Positions 44,633 to 56,070 of a DNA stretch of 64,000 bases are shown piece by piece. A program made the position numbers and the translations under genes. Under the pieces are notes generated by a model that did no database searches, was not told where the DNA came from, and saw only the letters and a list, made by a program, of their open reading frames with translations. The first letter of the stretch is position 1; each line of letters begins with the position of its first letter. The stretch spans positions 590,383 through 654,382 of the forward strand of contig CM044967.1 in assembly GCA_024516035.1 (NCBI GenBank). Reading direction: 5' to 3'. The stretch comes from Bactericera cockerelli (taxonomy: Eukaryota; Arthropoda; Insecta; Hemiptera; Triozidae).

Positions 44633-44840
44633 ACCGACCTCAGTAGCTTGATGATAAGGCAGCGGAGTTATAATCGGAGTCGGTGGTTCAAGTCCCAAGT
44701 AAGCAAATATTTAATAAAGCAAGTTTGAGTATTTGTGATTACTAGATATACACTCTGCCGCGGTGTCTTTGTATTTCATTGTATAGGGTGTTCACAACTC
44801 GGCCGAGGTGTTTGATCAACACAAATTTGATAACTTTAAC
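44633..44840 (+). repeat. tRNA-derived SINE, family 6
   Basis: Head AACCGACCTCAGTAGCTTG, B box GTCGGTGGTTCAAGTCCCAA, then TTTAATAAAGCAAGTTTGAG. The tail continues to GTTTGATCAACACAAATTTG but is interrupted by about 70 unrelated bases near 44745-44805, including TATAGGGTGTTCAC. Confidence 0.7.
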
Positions 44841-45302
44841 CAACTTTTAACTCTTATTAAAATTACGACCGTGGGTATTCTACATGTACAGGTAGCATAT
44901 AAACTAAGATTTCTCACTGCTTGTATCTCAGAAATACAATTGCGTCGTATTCATAATTCCGAGCTAATTGGAGTTCGTTATCCCACTTGGTAAATGGGAT
45001 CGTTATAAAAAGATCGATCTTAATCCCCAATTAAATTACTGTGAGCAGAAACGTTATGATTCTAATGAGGAGGTATGTTATCTACGTGAATGCTTGGTTA
45101 CATATTCCTCACAATAGGCGCTTAAATAATTATCTAATGAGTGAACCAATGCGTATGTTGATACCTACACCACGAGAATGGGTCCATACTAACTTCATAC
45201 GTAACATACGCCTATGCTGATAGCTACTAAGCTTCCTTTTTTTCCGATAGTACAATTTTTCAGTTTCACTTTTTTGACTACAAACCTAGGTTCCGTTTAT
45301 AG

Positions 45303-45620
45303 CTCGTTAAATACACGTTCTCTGATATCACTTATACAGTCGAACCTGGGTATAAGAAACTCAAGGGACCGGAATTTTTTTCTCTTATATCCAGGTTTCT
45401 CTTATAAAGAGGTCTCTTGAAGAGAGGTAAATTGAAACTGGAAATCGTTCTCTTAAATCGTATCAAGGTTTTTCTATTATGTCCAGATTCAACTGTATTA
45501 AGCAACATCCAGCGTGGTTATGAGTAGGTGGGTGTTTGATTACTAAAATTCGGATCGTCGCGTCGTGATGAACAGGTTCAAAATATTGTTATTCGTGAAT
45601 GTGTGTGTAGAGTGTGAGAG
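45303..45620 (+). repeat. 5S rRNA-derived SINE split by a MITE (degraded)
   Basis: 45303-45336 reads TCGTTAAATACACGTTCTC and TGATATCAC, matching the 5S 5' half. 45496 onward reads TTAAGCAACATCCAGCGTGG then GTAGGTGGGTG, matching the A box and C-box region. The two halves are continuous when the 159-bp element between them is removed. The SINE core is not recognisable downstream. Confidence 0.65.
45337..45495. mobile_element. Tigger/pogo-like MITE, TA duplication
   Basis: Ends CAGTCGAACCTGGGTATAAG and CTATTATGTCCAGATTCAACTG are inverted repeats, flanked by TA at 45335-45336 and 45496-45497. The CAGT(C)GAACCT-type end with TA target is typical of pogo-clade elements (family knowledge). It is 159 bp and non-coding. 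Confidence 0.75.
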
Positions 45621-46384
45621 AGATGGCCTAATGTGTATGTTTAGGGTACGTACAATGCATTTTTAAACGGACGGATAACTTTAATAGAAATCTTAGTGTT
45701 CAATCAACTCCACATTACCTATCATATTTATTAATGCTCAATTGCTCATCACTCAAGGTTTGTCCTGATTTGAGACTTTGAAGTGCGTTTTATGTGTGCA
45801 TTTTAAAGCACAGATAACAACATTTATTGTTTATTTCTTGATCAATGAAATATTAATTCAATATTATTGATCGTCTAACTAAAGGCTACTTGGAATCTAT
45901 CCATATTTTAAACAGTTGAATAAGGTTAAATGTGTATCGATGAACGCCTCCGTGTAAATAATGTTTGATAATTTTATTGTTGTATTTAATAATTTTATTG
46001 TTCTATTTAATAATTTTATTGTTCTATTTAATAATCATAATTAAAAGCATCAGAATCCTCTCGTTCCTTACCGGGCTAGGATGCGGAAGATGTTGAGCTA
46101 CGTATATACAGGGTAGAGATGCAACCTGGATTTCTCTCAAGTAGACTCGTACACTTCACTATGATTTGAATTACACTGACTAAAGAATAAGATATTGAGT
46201 AAATATCTGGCACCAGAAACAGGTAACTATTAATAATTATGAATAGAGTTAAAGGTGCCCAAAAGATTGATGAGTCAAAAGCGAGAATTCAGGTCAAATT
46301 TTAGTTTATTTTTCAGTGGAAAATAAATTCATGTATTGGGTTGAAATTTTCAATACCCGGTTTTTAGTGCCAAAACACGATTTA
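45621..46384. other. Unassigned stretch with a short ATTTTATTG tandem
   Basis: At about 45967-46030 the phrase TTTAATAATTTTATTGTTCTA is repeated roughly three times in tandem. Nothing else was recognised. Confidence 0.5.
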
Positions 46385-46759
46385 GGGCCAAATTATAAAA
46401 CAGAATTAAAGTTAGGTAAGATAAGGCAGAATGTCCTCAACTCGGGCTATACATATTGCGCTGTTATTGTTTGAAACCCCAGTGAAAAGGATTCTTTTCT
46501 AACTCCTGATCTTACTAACTTTTATATAATTCCTACACATGATTTTTTTTTTTTTTTTTTTATTTTGTTTTAATAGGGATTAATTAGTTATACCTGAATA
46601 TTTTTTAGTTTCATACTTAATGGTCTTTTATAGCTAGGAACTAATTTTGTATTTTTGCAATGGTCGCCCGTATTTTGTGAATAAATAAATAAATAAACTC
46701 ACTTGAGGGCGTTTCTGGCCCATCTCAACTTTATAGAATCATGTTTAATTATTTTGGCC
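46385..46759. mobile_element. GGGCCGAATT-family MITE with a nested AT-rich insertion
   Basis: Outer ends GGGCCAAATTATAAAACAGA and TTAATTATTTTGGCC are flanked by TTA at 46382-46384 and 46760-46762. The centre (about 46540-46700) holds an unrelated piece with a T run at 46542-46561 at one end and AATAAATAAATAAATAAA at the other, which looks like the 3' end of a LINE-type retroposon. Confidence 0.68.
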
Positions 46760-47322
46760 TTAGGGTCCTTGTCCGAGAGTGAGTATTAATTGTGGTCATG
46801 GACCCTTGTATAGTTTTTGTGTACCTATGTCCAAAGTTCTGAGCTGCCCGGCAAAGCTTGTTGAACTCATTTCTTTCAGAATCACTTCAAATCATTCAAG
46901 TAACTAACATGCAATTTATCCCAGTAGCTTACAATGTTTATTTGTGCCCGTGTCAAAGCACGGATTTACGACTGGTTCAATGATGTATTTCTCTCCCAAG
47001 TGCTATAGGTACGTTACTCATCTAAGCACTCTGTACTCTGTAGGTCATTAGGGCATCTCCTATGTTCGTGTATCCCAGACGCACTTCAAAGTCTCAAATC
47101 AGGACAAACCGCAAAATTGGCCAAATCAAATTTTTGGCTAGTTCACTAAAATAATTGATTCTTGAGACACGTAATTCAGCGAGGTGATTCAACCCATCCA
47201 CTTATCGAGGTGTTGACTTTCATCATTTGTACATTCAAAGTTATTTAATAGGTATTTTTTTGTACGTAGGTACTGTATATTTCGCAAACAGGTCGTCATT
47301 TCTTTCAATAATAATAATAATC
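46760..47322. other. Unassigned stretch
   Basis: No supportable gene, RNA or repeat was found here. Confidence 0.35.
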
Positions 47323-47490
47323 GCCGACTTTCGTTGCTCAGTGGTTGAGAGCATAGGTTGCTGACCCGCAGGTTGCGGGTTCGAATACCGGCCGCGGAAA
47401 AAGCGGAAAATTCTGACCGAATTTTGTTGTTTCCGGAATGACATGAATGTAAAAATATGGGCCCTCAGTTTTTTTTTTTTGTTATCTGTT
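47323..47490 (+). repeat. tRNA-derived SINE, family 7
   Basis: Head TTGCTCAGTGGTTGAGAGCA and B box GCGGGTTCGAATACCGGCC; body GACCGAATTTTGTTGTTTCC, GGAATGACATGAATGTAAA. Same family as the nested copy at 48327-48520. Confidence 0.82.
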
Positions 47491-47623
47491 GCCCTTTGGT
47501 TTATGCTATTAGTAACACACAAACTAATATTAGTCAGGTATGTAGATAGATAGCACACATTTGAGTTTTATGAATGGAGATCAAGATGCATAAAAAAATT
47601 ATTTCGTGCAAATAATAATAATA

Positions 47624-47830
47624 ATACCACTCTTTAGTGGAAGGAAACCACCAGGCGAGGTTAATGCTCAAAGCATTTTCTACCACCTAACCCTCAGAGT
47701 CTCATTATTATGTGGTTACAAACTCAAATTAATGAGGAAGAATTCATGCACTGGGTGGGATTCGAACCAACGGACCCCTACGCTACCTGGATTACCAGAC
47801 TAGCGCGTTAACCACTTGACTACCAGTGCA
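47624..47830 (-). repeat. tRNA-derived SINE, family 2 (well preserved)
   Basis: Begins after an AAT microsatellite with TTTAGTGGAAGGAAACCACC, then ACCACCTAACCCTCAGAGTC, and GGGTGGGATTCGAACCAACG, ending at the tRNA-like TAACCACTTGACTACCAGTG. It is among the least diverged family 2 copies here. Confidence 0.83.
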
Positions 47831-48285
47831 CCTTTCCCCATCATAAAAGCCCGGGGTATTTGGAATTTCACTCATTTGGAATTTTCGACGCAATTGTCAA
47901 GAAATTAATAACTACACCTCTCCAGATTTATTGGTAAAAAGAATACATTCGAGAGACGGTTGTAGATTAGTTTTACTGTTGCGCATTGCATACTTTTACC
48001 AAGATCAGGCGTGTCTACAAATTTATTCTCAAATTAAAATGTAGTACGAAATTCGTGCAGAGGTAGGTATTGTATTTATTTTAATAGAGGTATTTATTCA
48101 TACCTGTATTGTATTCAGCATATCCCCGGGGGAGATGCAGATTTTTCAAGAATAGGTCTCTCTTCTATCATTTGATAGCTTATTTTATACTGATTTTTTT
48201 AAACTGATATATTATTGTGCTTGACTAAGCTAAGTGGCAGTGGCAGTAGGATATTTTCAATTGCTGAAAAACTATGGCCAATCAT
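47831..48285. other. Unassigned stretch
   Basis: No recognisable gene or repeat. Confidence 0.35.
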
Positions 48286-48289
48286 TGTT

Positions 48290-48492
48290 TCCCCTGCAAG
48301 TTCAATCACTGAAGTTAAGCAATGCCCAGTGGCTCAGTGGATAAGAGCATTGGTTACTGACCCGGAGGTTGCGGGTTCGAATCCCGGCCGGAGCGAATAT
48401 TTCTGACCGAAATTTTCTGTTTCCGGAATGGCATGGATGTAAAGGTAAAGTGCCCTGAAGTAATGCGAAAGCGGTTCCGGGGCACACTTACC

Positions 48493-48525
<33 letters not shown>

Positions 48526-48690
48526 TGCCAGTGAGGCTAGGACTTGGATGGGTGACCATTCAAATTCGAACCTTCGTAATGCTGGCTATTCCCGGCCCCA
48601 CTCAGGCTGGGTGAGGTTAATTTGAGCAGATGATGGTTTGTGAGTTTCCAGCGAATGGAGGATCAATGTAGTTGAAAGCGATTTTAAACC
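48290..48690 (+). repeat. 5S rRNA-derived SINE interrupted by a tRNA SINE
   Basis: Left piece, about 48290-48326: TTCAATCACTGAAGTTAAGC (5S A-box region). Right piece from 48530: GAGGCTAGGACTTGGATGGG, TGACCATTCAAATTC, then the SINE core CAGGCTGGGTGAGGTTAAT and CCAGCGAATGGAGGAT, ending TTGAAAGCGATTTTAAACCC. It matches 15905-16162 along its length once the insertion is removed. Confidence 0.85.
48327..48520 (+). repeat. tRNA-derived SINE, family 7, nested
   Basis: Head AGTGGCTCAGTGGATAAGAG, B box GGGTTCGAATCCCGGCC, body CGGAATGGCATGGATGTAAA, GCGAAAGCGGTTCCGGGGC, poly-A of about 26. Target duplication AGCAATGCC stands at 48318-48326 and 48521-48529. It has all parts of a recent insertion. Confidence 0.88.
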
Positions 48691-50591
48691 CAAAAAACTG
48701 AAATGTGACATGACATATGCAAATGTGCATTGAACAAGATTTTTTGTTTAAAATGGAAAGTCAGACATAGCAGGGCATGGCGACGAAGATCAAGTGTATC
48801 ACGAACATAGGAAGTGTCTCTTGACCCACTTATAATAATTATGGAATTCCTATTACAGTTTTAATTATTGGCGCGGCGGCTAAAAATATGTTTTTTCAAC
48901 AGTGTCACGCTTAAAGTGCAGTGATGAAGCACGTAGTTTTCGAATCAATGATAAATTTTCCACGCCATGGGAGTAGTTTTATCAAAAATATTCCAGAATT
49001 TATAGGTTTATACAAACTGATAAAATAATAATGATTCTTTTTACTATCGCTAGGTACAAAATTATTGTATTATTTAAATCCTTTTTACTATCGCTACTTT
49101 AGACGAAATTGTGTTACTTGAAGTGTACTGTGGAGGTTTTCTATTTCACCGCGGAGTGGAGAATCAGTTCATTCGGAGAAAACGATGAGATCATATCATT
49201 TTAATCTAACACTGGGCTGAAATAATCAATTATGAATACCCACTAATGATAAGCAAAAGTGTATCAAAATCCAAACAAATACGCAATGAATGTTCGCTTT
49301 CTCCAAGAAGCGGTAAGCGGGGGTAGGGCAAGATTATTATATCGGACGTCTACAGTGGAAAGAAAAATATTTCGACGGCAAGAACTGCGCCGAAGTGAGA
49401 TAGGACGCCGTGAGGGTGCATAAAGTTGTGCTTTTCCAATGTTTGTGTCTACAGTATTTCCAATGCTCGTCTCTACAGTATTTTTTCTTCTAAACTAAAA
49501 TTATTTTCACATGAAGCAAACAATGTTTAAAGTTTTGGTGTAAACTTAAGTTTTTCTTTTTTCACTCGAATCATTTATTTAATTAGTTCTGTGTTTTTTT
49601 AAAGTTTCATCACGGCTGCAGATAAATTGAAACGCCAGAAAGCTGCAGCTGCAGGTAATTTAAAAATTGGTTCGACAATAGTCCAATAAATAACTTGTAA
49701 TTTGTAACGATATTCTGTGTTATGCATTTACATTACAGTACTGAATCTTTGGTTCCCTGAGCTCTAGACATCTCAGGACATCTGTTTCTGCCTAGTGGAC
49801 CTCGCCAGCTGGGAGCTATTCAGAACTCAGAGAATCAGGAAAGCCATCCCACTTAAACACATTATAGTAATGTGTAAAATAATTACCTTCCCCACAAGAG
49901 CATAAGGCAAATCATTGCCATAATATGCTGAAATGCATACGATCAATGCTTAACTGTGGTCATTGAACATGCTAAAAAATATTTATTTATGTAAATTCCT
50001 CTTAATATGTATAAATCTATTGTACCTAATATGTAAATTTATTGTGACTTCATTGACCATTGTATTGGGAATCCATAGTTGTTAATATTATCATTTCAAT
50101 ATTTTTTAAGGAGTCCTAATTCATATGCATACTCGTCCTTTTTTCGATCACGATGTTTATTACAAAAGAATCTTCAAAGACAGGAAAAATTGATGGATGA
50201 CAAGAAAAACGACAGTAATAATTTGAATAGTATGCTGGATTTTATTGGAATGTCCAGTTTTTCATTAGTACAGTCAATGTAAGCTAAAAATAGGAAAAGG
50301 GATTTTTTTAATTAAAGCCAATAATTTTTCACAAAATCTTTTTAATGATTTATCAACGGTTAATCCAATTGTCTTTCAATTAATATCCTGAACCATTCTC
50401 GGGGTAAAGGTCTTTTCTGAAATTCAACAAGCAATGTGGTCTTCAATCTTAGGAACTCATAAGTGATCAATAATTTATTACTACTAGCCTTGAAATTTGA
50501 AGTCAAGGCTAGTTTTGTTTAGTCAGAATTTTATTGTTATGTGTTTAATAACTTCTTCACTTCAAATAAATAAATGCCATTCTTCTTTCAG
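48691..50591. other. Region upstream of the exon at 50592; possible small exons
   Basis: Possible 5' exons of the same gene are 49286-49312 (MNVRFLQEA then GTAAGC) and a phase-1 piece ending CTGCAGCTGCAG at 49657 before GTAATT, which would join in frame to 50592. An open frame at 50079-50282 ends at TCAAT/GTAAGC but has the wrong phase. None is secure. Confidence 0.25.
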
Positions 50592-50779
50592 CCTTACGCT
50601 CAATATCTTACGACGCCTATGAGTATTGCGGTGGGCTCAAACTAGTTTGTGACGATGAGACCATCTCGTCAATATCGCTACCGCCGTCGTTCAAGAAGTC
50701 AACGTTCCTGCCCATTCCGGAAGAGTTTCGAAAGCCCGTGTACTACCCTTCCAAGAGTAGAAAACATTCACCGCGAAAA
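50592..50779 (+). CDS. Internal exon of an unrecognised gene
   Basis: Bounded by TTCTTTCAG and AAAA/GTAAGT, with phase 1 at entry and phase 0 at exit; 62 whole codons. The product includes SISYDAYEYCGGLKLVCDDE, then SSISLPPSFKKSTFLPIPEE and FRKPVYYPSKSRKHSPRK. Only one frame is open and it has the codon use and composition of real protein, clearly more GC-rich than its surroundings. No domain was recognised; the Ser/Lys/Pro-rich end suggests a disordered region. The downstream exon was not found within the window with certainty. It may belong to the same transcription unit as later plus-strand exons, but the intron would be large. Confidence 0.55.
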
Positions 50780-50989
50780 GTAAGTAGTGTCCTGAAAAAC
50801 AAGTCGTTCGAATGAACAAGTCGTATTTCCAAGAAAAACCAGAAGTTTAAATAAACTGGTGTGAACATCACACGACTTTCTATTACCCAAAACTTGAGCA
50901 GGTTTTTTTCTGATAATAAAAATTCAAAAATAAATCAGACTCTAAAAAGGGAAATTAACTAAAAGAAATAAAAAAAATGTTGGGCGGTG

Positions 50990-51055
50990 GGATTTAAACC
51001 CAGGGATGCCGGAGTGATGCGCGCAGCTCTACCTTTTGCGCCACGCTTCCTTGTG
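50990..51055 (-). repeat. tRNA-like SINE head
   Basis: On the minus strand AAGCGTGGCGCAAAAGGTAG (A box) and CTGGGTTTAAATCCCACCGC (B box) are spaced as in a tRNA, but the cloverleaf pairing is poor and no tail was recognised, so it is called SINE-derived and not a tRNA gene. Confidence 0.55.
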
Positions 51056-51346
51056 AAAATATCAAATATGTTGGAAATTCATGTTCAATGTATATAGAAT
51101 GGGTGTGAAATCATCAAAAAAATACGATTTTATTGTATTCTTTTTTTCGATAACTTTTAGATATTCAAATATCTCGTTTTACGAGATATTTTTATTGTTT
51201 CTCGTGATATAACCAAAAAACAAAATGGCCGATTTCATGAAATTGTTCCGGGTCCGTACTTTTAACACACTGCAGCTGCATGTCAAATTTCATCGCTCTA
51301 CAACTTACCGTTCTTGAGATATTTTGTTTATACACACACTAGCGGG

Positions 51347-51592
51347 CTGCACCCGCTTCGCCAAGCCATCACACACACCACACCCACACACCACACACAC
51401 CCATCCACACACATCCACATCCACACACACACCCATACACACACCCACCCAAACACACAAACACAACACACCCACACACAACACACCCAAACACATCACA
51501 CACACCACACACACCACACACATACACACACCCACTCACCCACTCACCCACACACACACACACACACACACACCCACTCACCCACACACACC

Positions 51593-51626
<34 letters not shown>

Positions 51627-51702
51627 CACACACACAACCACACACAACACAACATAACACACCACACACAAACCCCACACATACACACACACACACACAT
51701 CA

Positions 51703-51796
<94 letters not shown>

Positions 51797-52620
51797 GCAA
51801 CCATCATCGCTGTAAATTTCAAAATCCCGAGCCAAATCTATCATAGCGGATATTGATAATGTAGCAAACTGGCCCATATTTCGAGAACGGTTTGTCAGAA
51901 TATGGCAACAAAAGGCTCAAATAAAATCATGTGATGTTCTCAGACAGTTTTTACAATAAAAATATAGGTCCTCGCGATAACTTTTAAGTTCCGTGCTGGA
52001 ATCTGTAAATAAAACGTGAAAAGTCTGAAAAAATGGTCAAAATTTCGAACATTCTGGCTTCTATCTCGAGAACGGTAAGTCAGAATGTGGCCTAATATGA
52101 ATTTATAGAAAGCTAGTTTTGTCTAATGTGTTATTAAATAATAAAAAATATAGGTCCTCGCGACAAATTTTAAGTTCCGCCCTGGAATCTGCTAAAAAAC
52201 GTGAAAAGTCTGAAAAAAAGGTCGAAATTTCGAACATTCTGGCTTATATCTCCAGAACGGTACGTCAGAATGTGGCTTAAAATGAATTAAATGAAAGCTA
52301 ATTTTGTCTAATTTGTTATTAAATAATAAAAAATATAGGTCCTCGCGATAGATTTCAAGTTCCAGGGAAAAGACTGTCTTAAAATAGGACCCTTCCTCAA
52401 GGAAATACTTGAGGAAGGTCATAACTCAAGGACGGTTTGGAATTTCGGACTTTTGATAGTTTTCCTGATATCGTACGGCAATTTTACTTGGGGTCATCTC
52501 TCATCAAATTTTTGTTATCTCTTACCGTTTCGCCTAAACAATTCGGACACACAAAGATATTACAAAGATACAAAGATACAAAGATACAAAGCCCGTCCAT
52601 ATTTCTCATTTATATATAGA
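51347..52620. repeat. Type C repeat with long CA tract and internal tandem copies
   Basis: Head AGCGGGCTGCACCCGCTTCG, then the CA tract. After it a unit of roughly 170 bases beginning near TTTCGAGAACGGT/TCTCGAGAACGG and containing TATAGGTCCTCGCGATAACT is repeated about three times (around 51870, 52060, 52250). It ends ATTTATATATAGAGATAG. Confidence 0.6.
51364..51800. repeat. Compound CA/CCA microsatellite
   Basis: About 430 bases of CA repeats interspersed with CCCA and CCAC, becoming pure (CA)n towards the right. It yields long open frames on both strands (His/Thr-rich or Cys/Val-rich) that are not genes. Confidence 0.97.
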
Positions 52621-52774
52621 GATAGATACATATACGAACGGACCATTTGATAAAAACCACTTTATTGAAATCAGGAGAGTCTAATTCGTTCAGAAATATT
52701 ATCAGCCCAATTTCGAAAAAACCGACCGAAAACAATACTTTCTATATTTATCTTATAGGTAATAGAAAGTAAAA

Positions 52775-54533
52775 CAATTGGTCTTCTGTACGGGGGCCAC
52801 ATTCATCCTTATTATTGTCTTCGCTGTCTGTTTGAAACAGATAATAGTAATTTTATTGCTTTCTTATAACCAGGTTCGACTGTTGATATGTCACAACTAT
52901 AATCCATATTTTTAGGATTCATTCATAGCATGAAATTTGGTGCCACTATCCTAAAGAGGCGACAGTAACCAAGATGTTCGAAGTATAAGATAAAGGACCC
53001 CCCCCCCCTTAAGTTCAGGCAGTTCGTATCAAGTGGTGGTAGTTCATTGATACACCTCATGAGTCTCTTAACACATGTTCAATTTGGCTTATTTTACTTA
53101 CTTTTACCTCAAAGGTATGGAAAGTATTGTTTCCGGACAATATTGTTTTTTTCGAAATAGATCAGATAACATTTCTGGACAAATTATTTTGTTTTTCTTC
53201 ATATTTTCTGCTGCCCGTAGAAAGTACAATGGCGTCCTCACAACTACAATAAAAAAGTAATTTTTCCTCATTTCCTAGGATTTTCATGTTTCCACATCAC
53301 ACATTAACGTCAAATTGTAGATTTATCAAATCTTTTTTACCAGCATATTATTCTTTAAGTTAAAACATCACTGTTGCCAAGTTTCATTTTTCTCTGTGTT
53401 AGTAGATATCCAGAATTCTTCAATACATAATATGTATTTGCCATCGTTGGCCCTCCTCCAGTCCATATTTTTAAACAAAGCGCGTTTTCTATTGCATACT
53501 TCACGGACTATTGTAATCCTTCTACCGATTTGCGCAAACGCGCTATTTGGAGCATTATTAATTTTTTCGATCCTTATAAACTTGCTAAGTATAACTCAGT
53601 GTTGTCAGTTGTAGATAAATATTCTTATAGGGGTTTTTATTAGGGGGTTTTCTTACCTAGCAATAGCATCGAATGATAAAACTATTTTTCTCACCCTTTT
53701 AAGTTTAAATTTTGAGAAGTCGCTATCTGACAAAAGATTATACTTTATAACTGTCTGGGTATAACATCACTGAATTATTAGGTTAACGGTCTAATAAGAC
53801 TTGTTCAAATTACTATATTATGCAAGCAAAGGTAAGTACATTTAACGTGTTTGGAAGGATTGATTTCCCCCTTAGGTATATATTATAAGTAATCTAAAGT
53901 TGAATGGATTGGCTATATTAGTGGCGTGGATAAACCTCATTCCCTGATTGCGTAGTCAAATAGCCCTCACTAGTTAGGCAAGCAAATGGCTAACATCTAA
54001 TTTATTAAATTCATGATTAATGCAGTTACCTATTGTGAAGTTATAGCTGCCTTGCCAATATGAATCACTGCTTCAGATGGTTACTCACTACCTAGTGGGT
54101 GTGACGCCCTAGAATTTATTTAGGCATCCAATTGGGATAGGGGTAAATTACTTTAGAATACCTACCTATTTCTTTTTTTACTGTGAGGATTTTTCGGATA
54201 TTCTAAAAATACAATTGACAACACTGCACAGTTCTATCTTGGCTATCATTCTGGATTCTATCATTTCGTTATCATTAAAATGTTAAATTTATAAATTTTA
54301 AATCTGATTTTTTTTAATTTAAATAATTATAAAGACATTTATCAAATTAACTTCTCCAGCTATCTTTTTGTGTGCTCTCTTTTTTCTCTTCACTTATATT
54401 GTAATTATTCATGATAAAGTAATAATCATAATAACCAACCTACAACTCTGATCTTAATGTTGTTCAATAAGTTGAATCCTTCAAAATAAAATATACCTAC
54501 CTGTATAAAAAAAAATTCTATCCAATTCATCAG
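52775..54533. other. Unassigned stretch
   Basis: AT-rich, with no feature that can be supported. A piece near 52870 (CCAGGTTCGACTG) resembles one end of the pogo-like MITE. Confidence 0.35.
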
Positions 54534-54667
54534 TCCAAAATACAATTTGACATCTTGAAGAGAAACCTAAAGTCTGCTCCTGACCAGAAATATCTATCAA
54601 GAATTTATGCTCAAGTGGTTCAGGAATGTTCCCTTTTTGCAGTGAGGAAGTTTTCCCTATTCAACAG
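54534..54667 (+). CDS. Candidate exon of an unrecognised gene
   Basis: After AATTCATCAG the sequence is open in phase 0 for 44 codons and ends AACAG/GTGAAA in phase 2: SKIQFDILKRNLKSAPDQKY then LSRIYAQVVQECSLFAVRKF and SLFN. The helical, Lys/Arg-containing sequence looks like protein, but the polypyrimidine tract is poor and no family was recognised. It could be a decayed retroposon piece. It sits between the exons at 50592 and 62612 on the same strand; exit phase of the first (0) matches entry phase here. Confidence 0.33.
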
Positions 54668-55589
54668 GTGAAATTAATTAGATTTGCTCCACTTCTCATT
54701 GTAGAACATATGACATTAGGATAACCATGGTCAAATCTTTAATTTTTTCCTAGTGAGAAGTAATCTCTTTATTTTGATAATCCTTTAAATATGTATGAGG
54801 TTTGGTTGGTATGATGCAATTGTCTAAGGCATGGTCTTCTTACAGTGTCACTGGTGGTGGTTATCTTTCTTTAAACATTTTAAAACCTACTTAACAAGTG
54901 GCTTGTGGTTCCTCAATGAATTTCCTCATATAAAACTAGTTCCCTATAATTCAGAACACATGAAAAGCCAAATCAGGGAGTATTTAAAATGATATTCAAT
55001 CAAAGTTGGCAGTATCTTTCAGTCTCAAGATCTGTCAGAGATTGACATTTATAGCAATGATATTAGATGTTTTGCATTAGGTATCTCAGTGGTTCTTATA
55101 TCTTAATTTTCTTGTTTTGTTTAAATGGGGATGGCCTAGAACTCTCCTTAACTTTAGTGTCTTATTTGTAATTAATGTTTCCCTTGAATTCTCCAGCAGG
55201 CTCTACATGTGGATGCTGTGTGTATTTAGTCCCAATTCTCAGCCTGGCTGGTTTGTGCTATACTTGTCTACTTCTTGTTCATATCTTAGCCAGACTACTT
55301 TATGTAAGGCATGTACATGGTTATGATTTGTTATTTGTTTGTAAGACTACTGTAAATACACTGTCCAACCTTAAAATTACTACGTAAAATAATAAAAAGA
55401 ACCTTGGTATAGCTCTCAGAATGGCAAAAGATAAAATAAAAATGGTCAGACAATCATAGGTAAAAAAATCACAGTATCCTGTACCTATCTGATTAGGTAA
55501 ACCATTATTAAAATAATAATTAAAAATCTTGTCAGATATATAATTATCAAGTTATAGTTTATCCTACATACACTCAAAGTCATCATAAT
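54668..55589. other. Unassigned stretch
   Basis: Contains overlapping open frames at 55117-55387 in two frames, without recognisable domains. Nothing can be supported. Confidence 0.3.
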
Positions 55590-55760
55590 CGTAGTCACCC
55601 AATATTTATGTAGTCACCCAACTGAGTGATGCCACTAGACATACAAGTACAGTGAACTGGGTTTGATCCCCAGCAGAGAAATAATTTCTCTGTTCTGTAC
55701 TGGAATGTCTCAAGTCCACACATACCTCTTGAATTAAAATGACAGAATGAGAAGCTATTT
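55590..55760 (+). repeat. tRNA-derived SINE, family 3 (degraded)
   Basis: GTAGTCACCCAACTGAGTGA, B box GGGTTTGATCCCCAGCAG, body TCTGTTCTGTACTGGAATG and CACATACCTCTTGAA. Diverged from the 37229 copy. Confidence 0.7.
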
Positions 55761-55851
55761 CTATGGATGGCAATCTGTGGTTGCATTACAAGAAGGAATA
55801 TGGATATTGGAAAATGATGATATTTGGAGCTTTGTTATGCTCAAAAAAAGC

Positions 55852-56070
55852 CAGCCTTCATGTCGTAGTGGTTGCGACTACTGTCCTTAGTCCAGAGATC
55901 CCGAGTTTGATTCCCAGTTGGGGCAGTTTGACAAAAATTCTGTTCCCTCCAAACACATGAGGCTGTCATTTCTGGTCCTACCCAGGCTGGGTGAGGTTAA
56001 TGTAGGTAGCTGGTACAATTACCAGAGAATGGAGGGTAAAACCAACATCCTGACTACTTCAAATCAGGAC
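55852..56070 (+). repeat. tRNA-derived SINE, family 4, with shared core
   Basis: Head TTCATGTCGTAGTGGTTGCG, B box GAGTTTGATTCCCAG, linker TTCTGTTCCCTCCAAACACA, and core CAGGCTGGGTGAGGTTAATG...AATGGAGGGTAAAACC. Same structure as 17371-17610, more diverged. Confidence 0.8.

Larger units (their letters stand above)
50856..52774. repeat. Hairpin-ended repeat, type B, with nested type C element
   Basis: Left end GTGTGAACATCACACGACTT then TCTATTACCC; right end GGTAATAGAAAGTAAAAC preceded by its own hairpin partner ACTTTCTATATTTATC. The same ends occur at 57064-57705. Body phrases such as TATCTCGAGAACGG and CTTACCGTTCTTGAGATAT recur. A type C element with a CA tract (51347-52620) interrupts it, and a tRNA-like head lies at 50990-51055. 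Confidence 0.65.

Noticed and set aside
51314..51877. Long His/Thr or Cys/Val open frames on both strands
   Set aside because: They are translations of a CA microsatellite, open in several frames at once.
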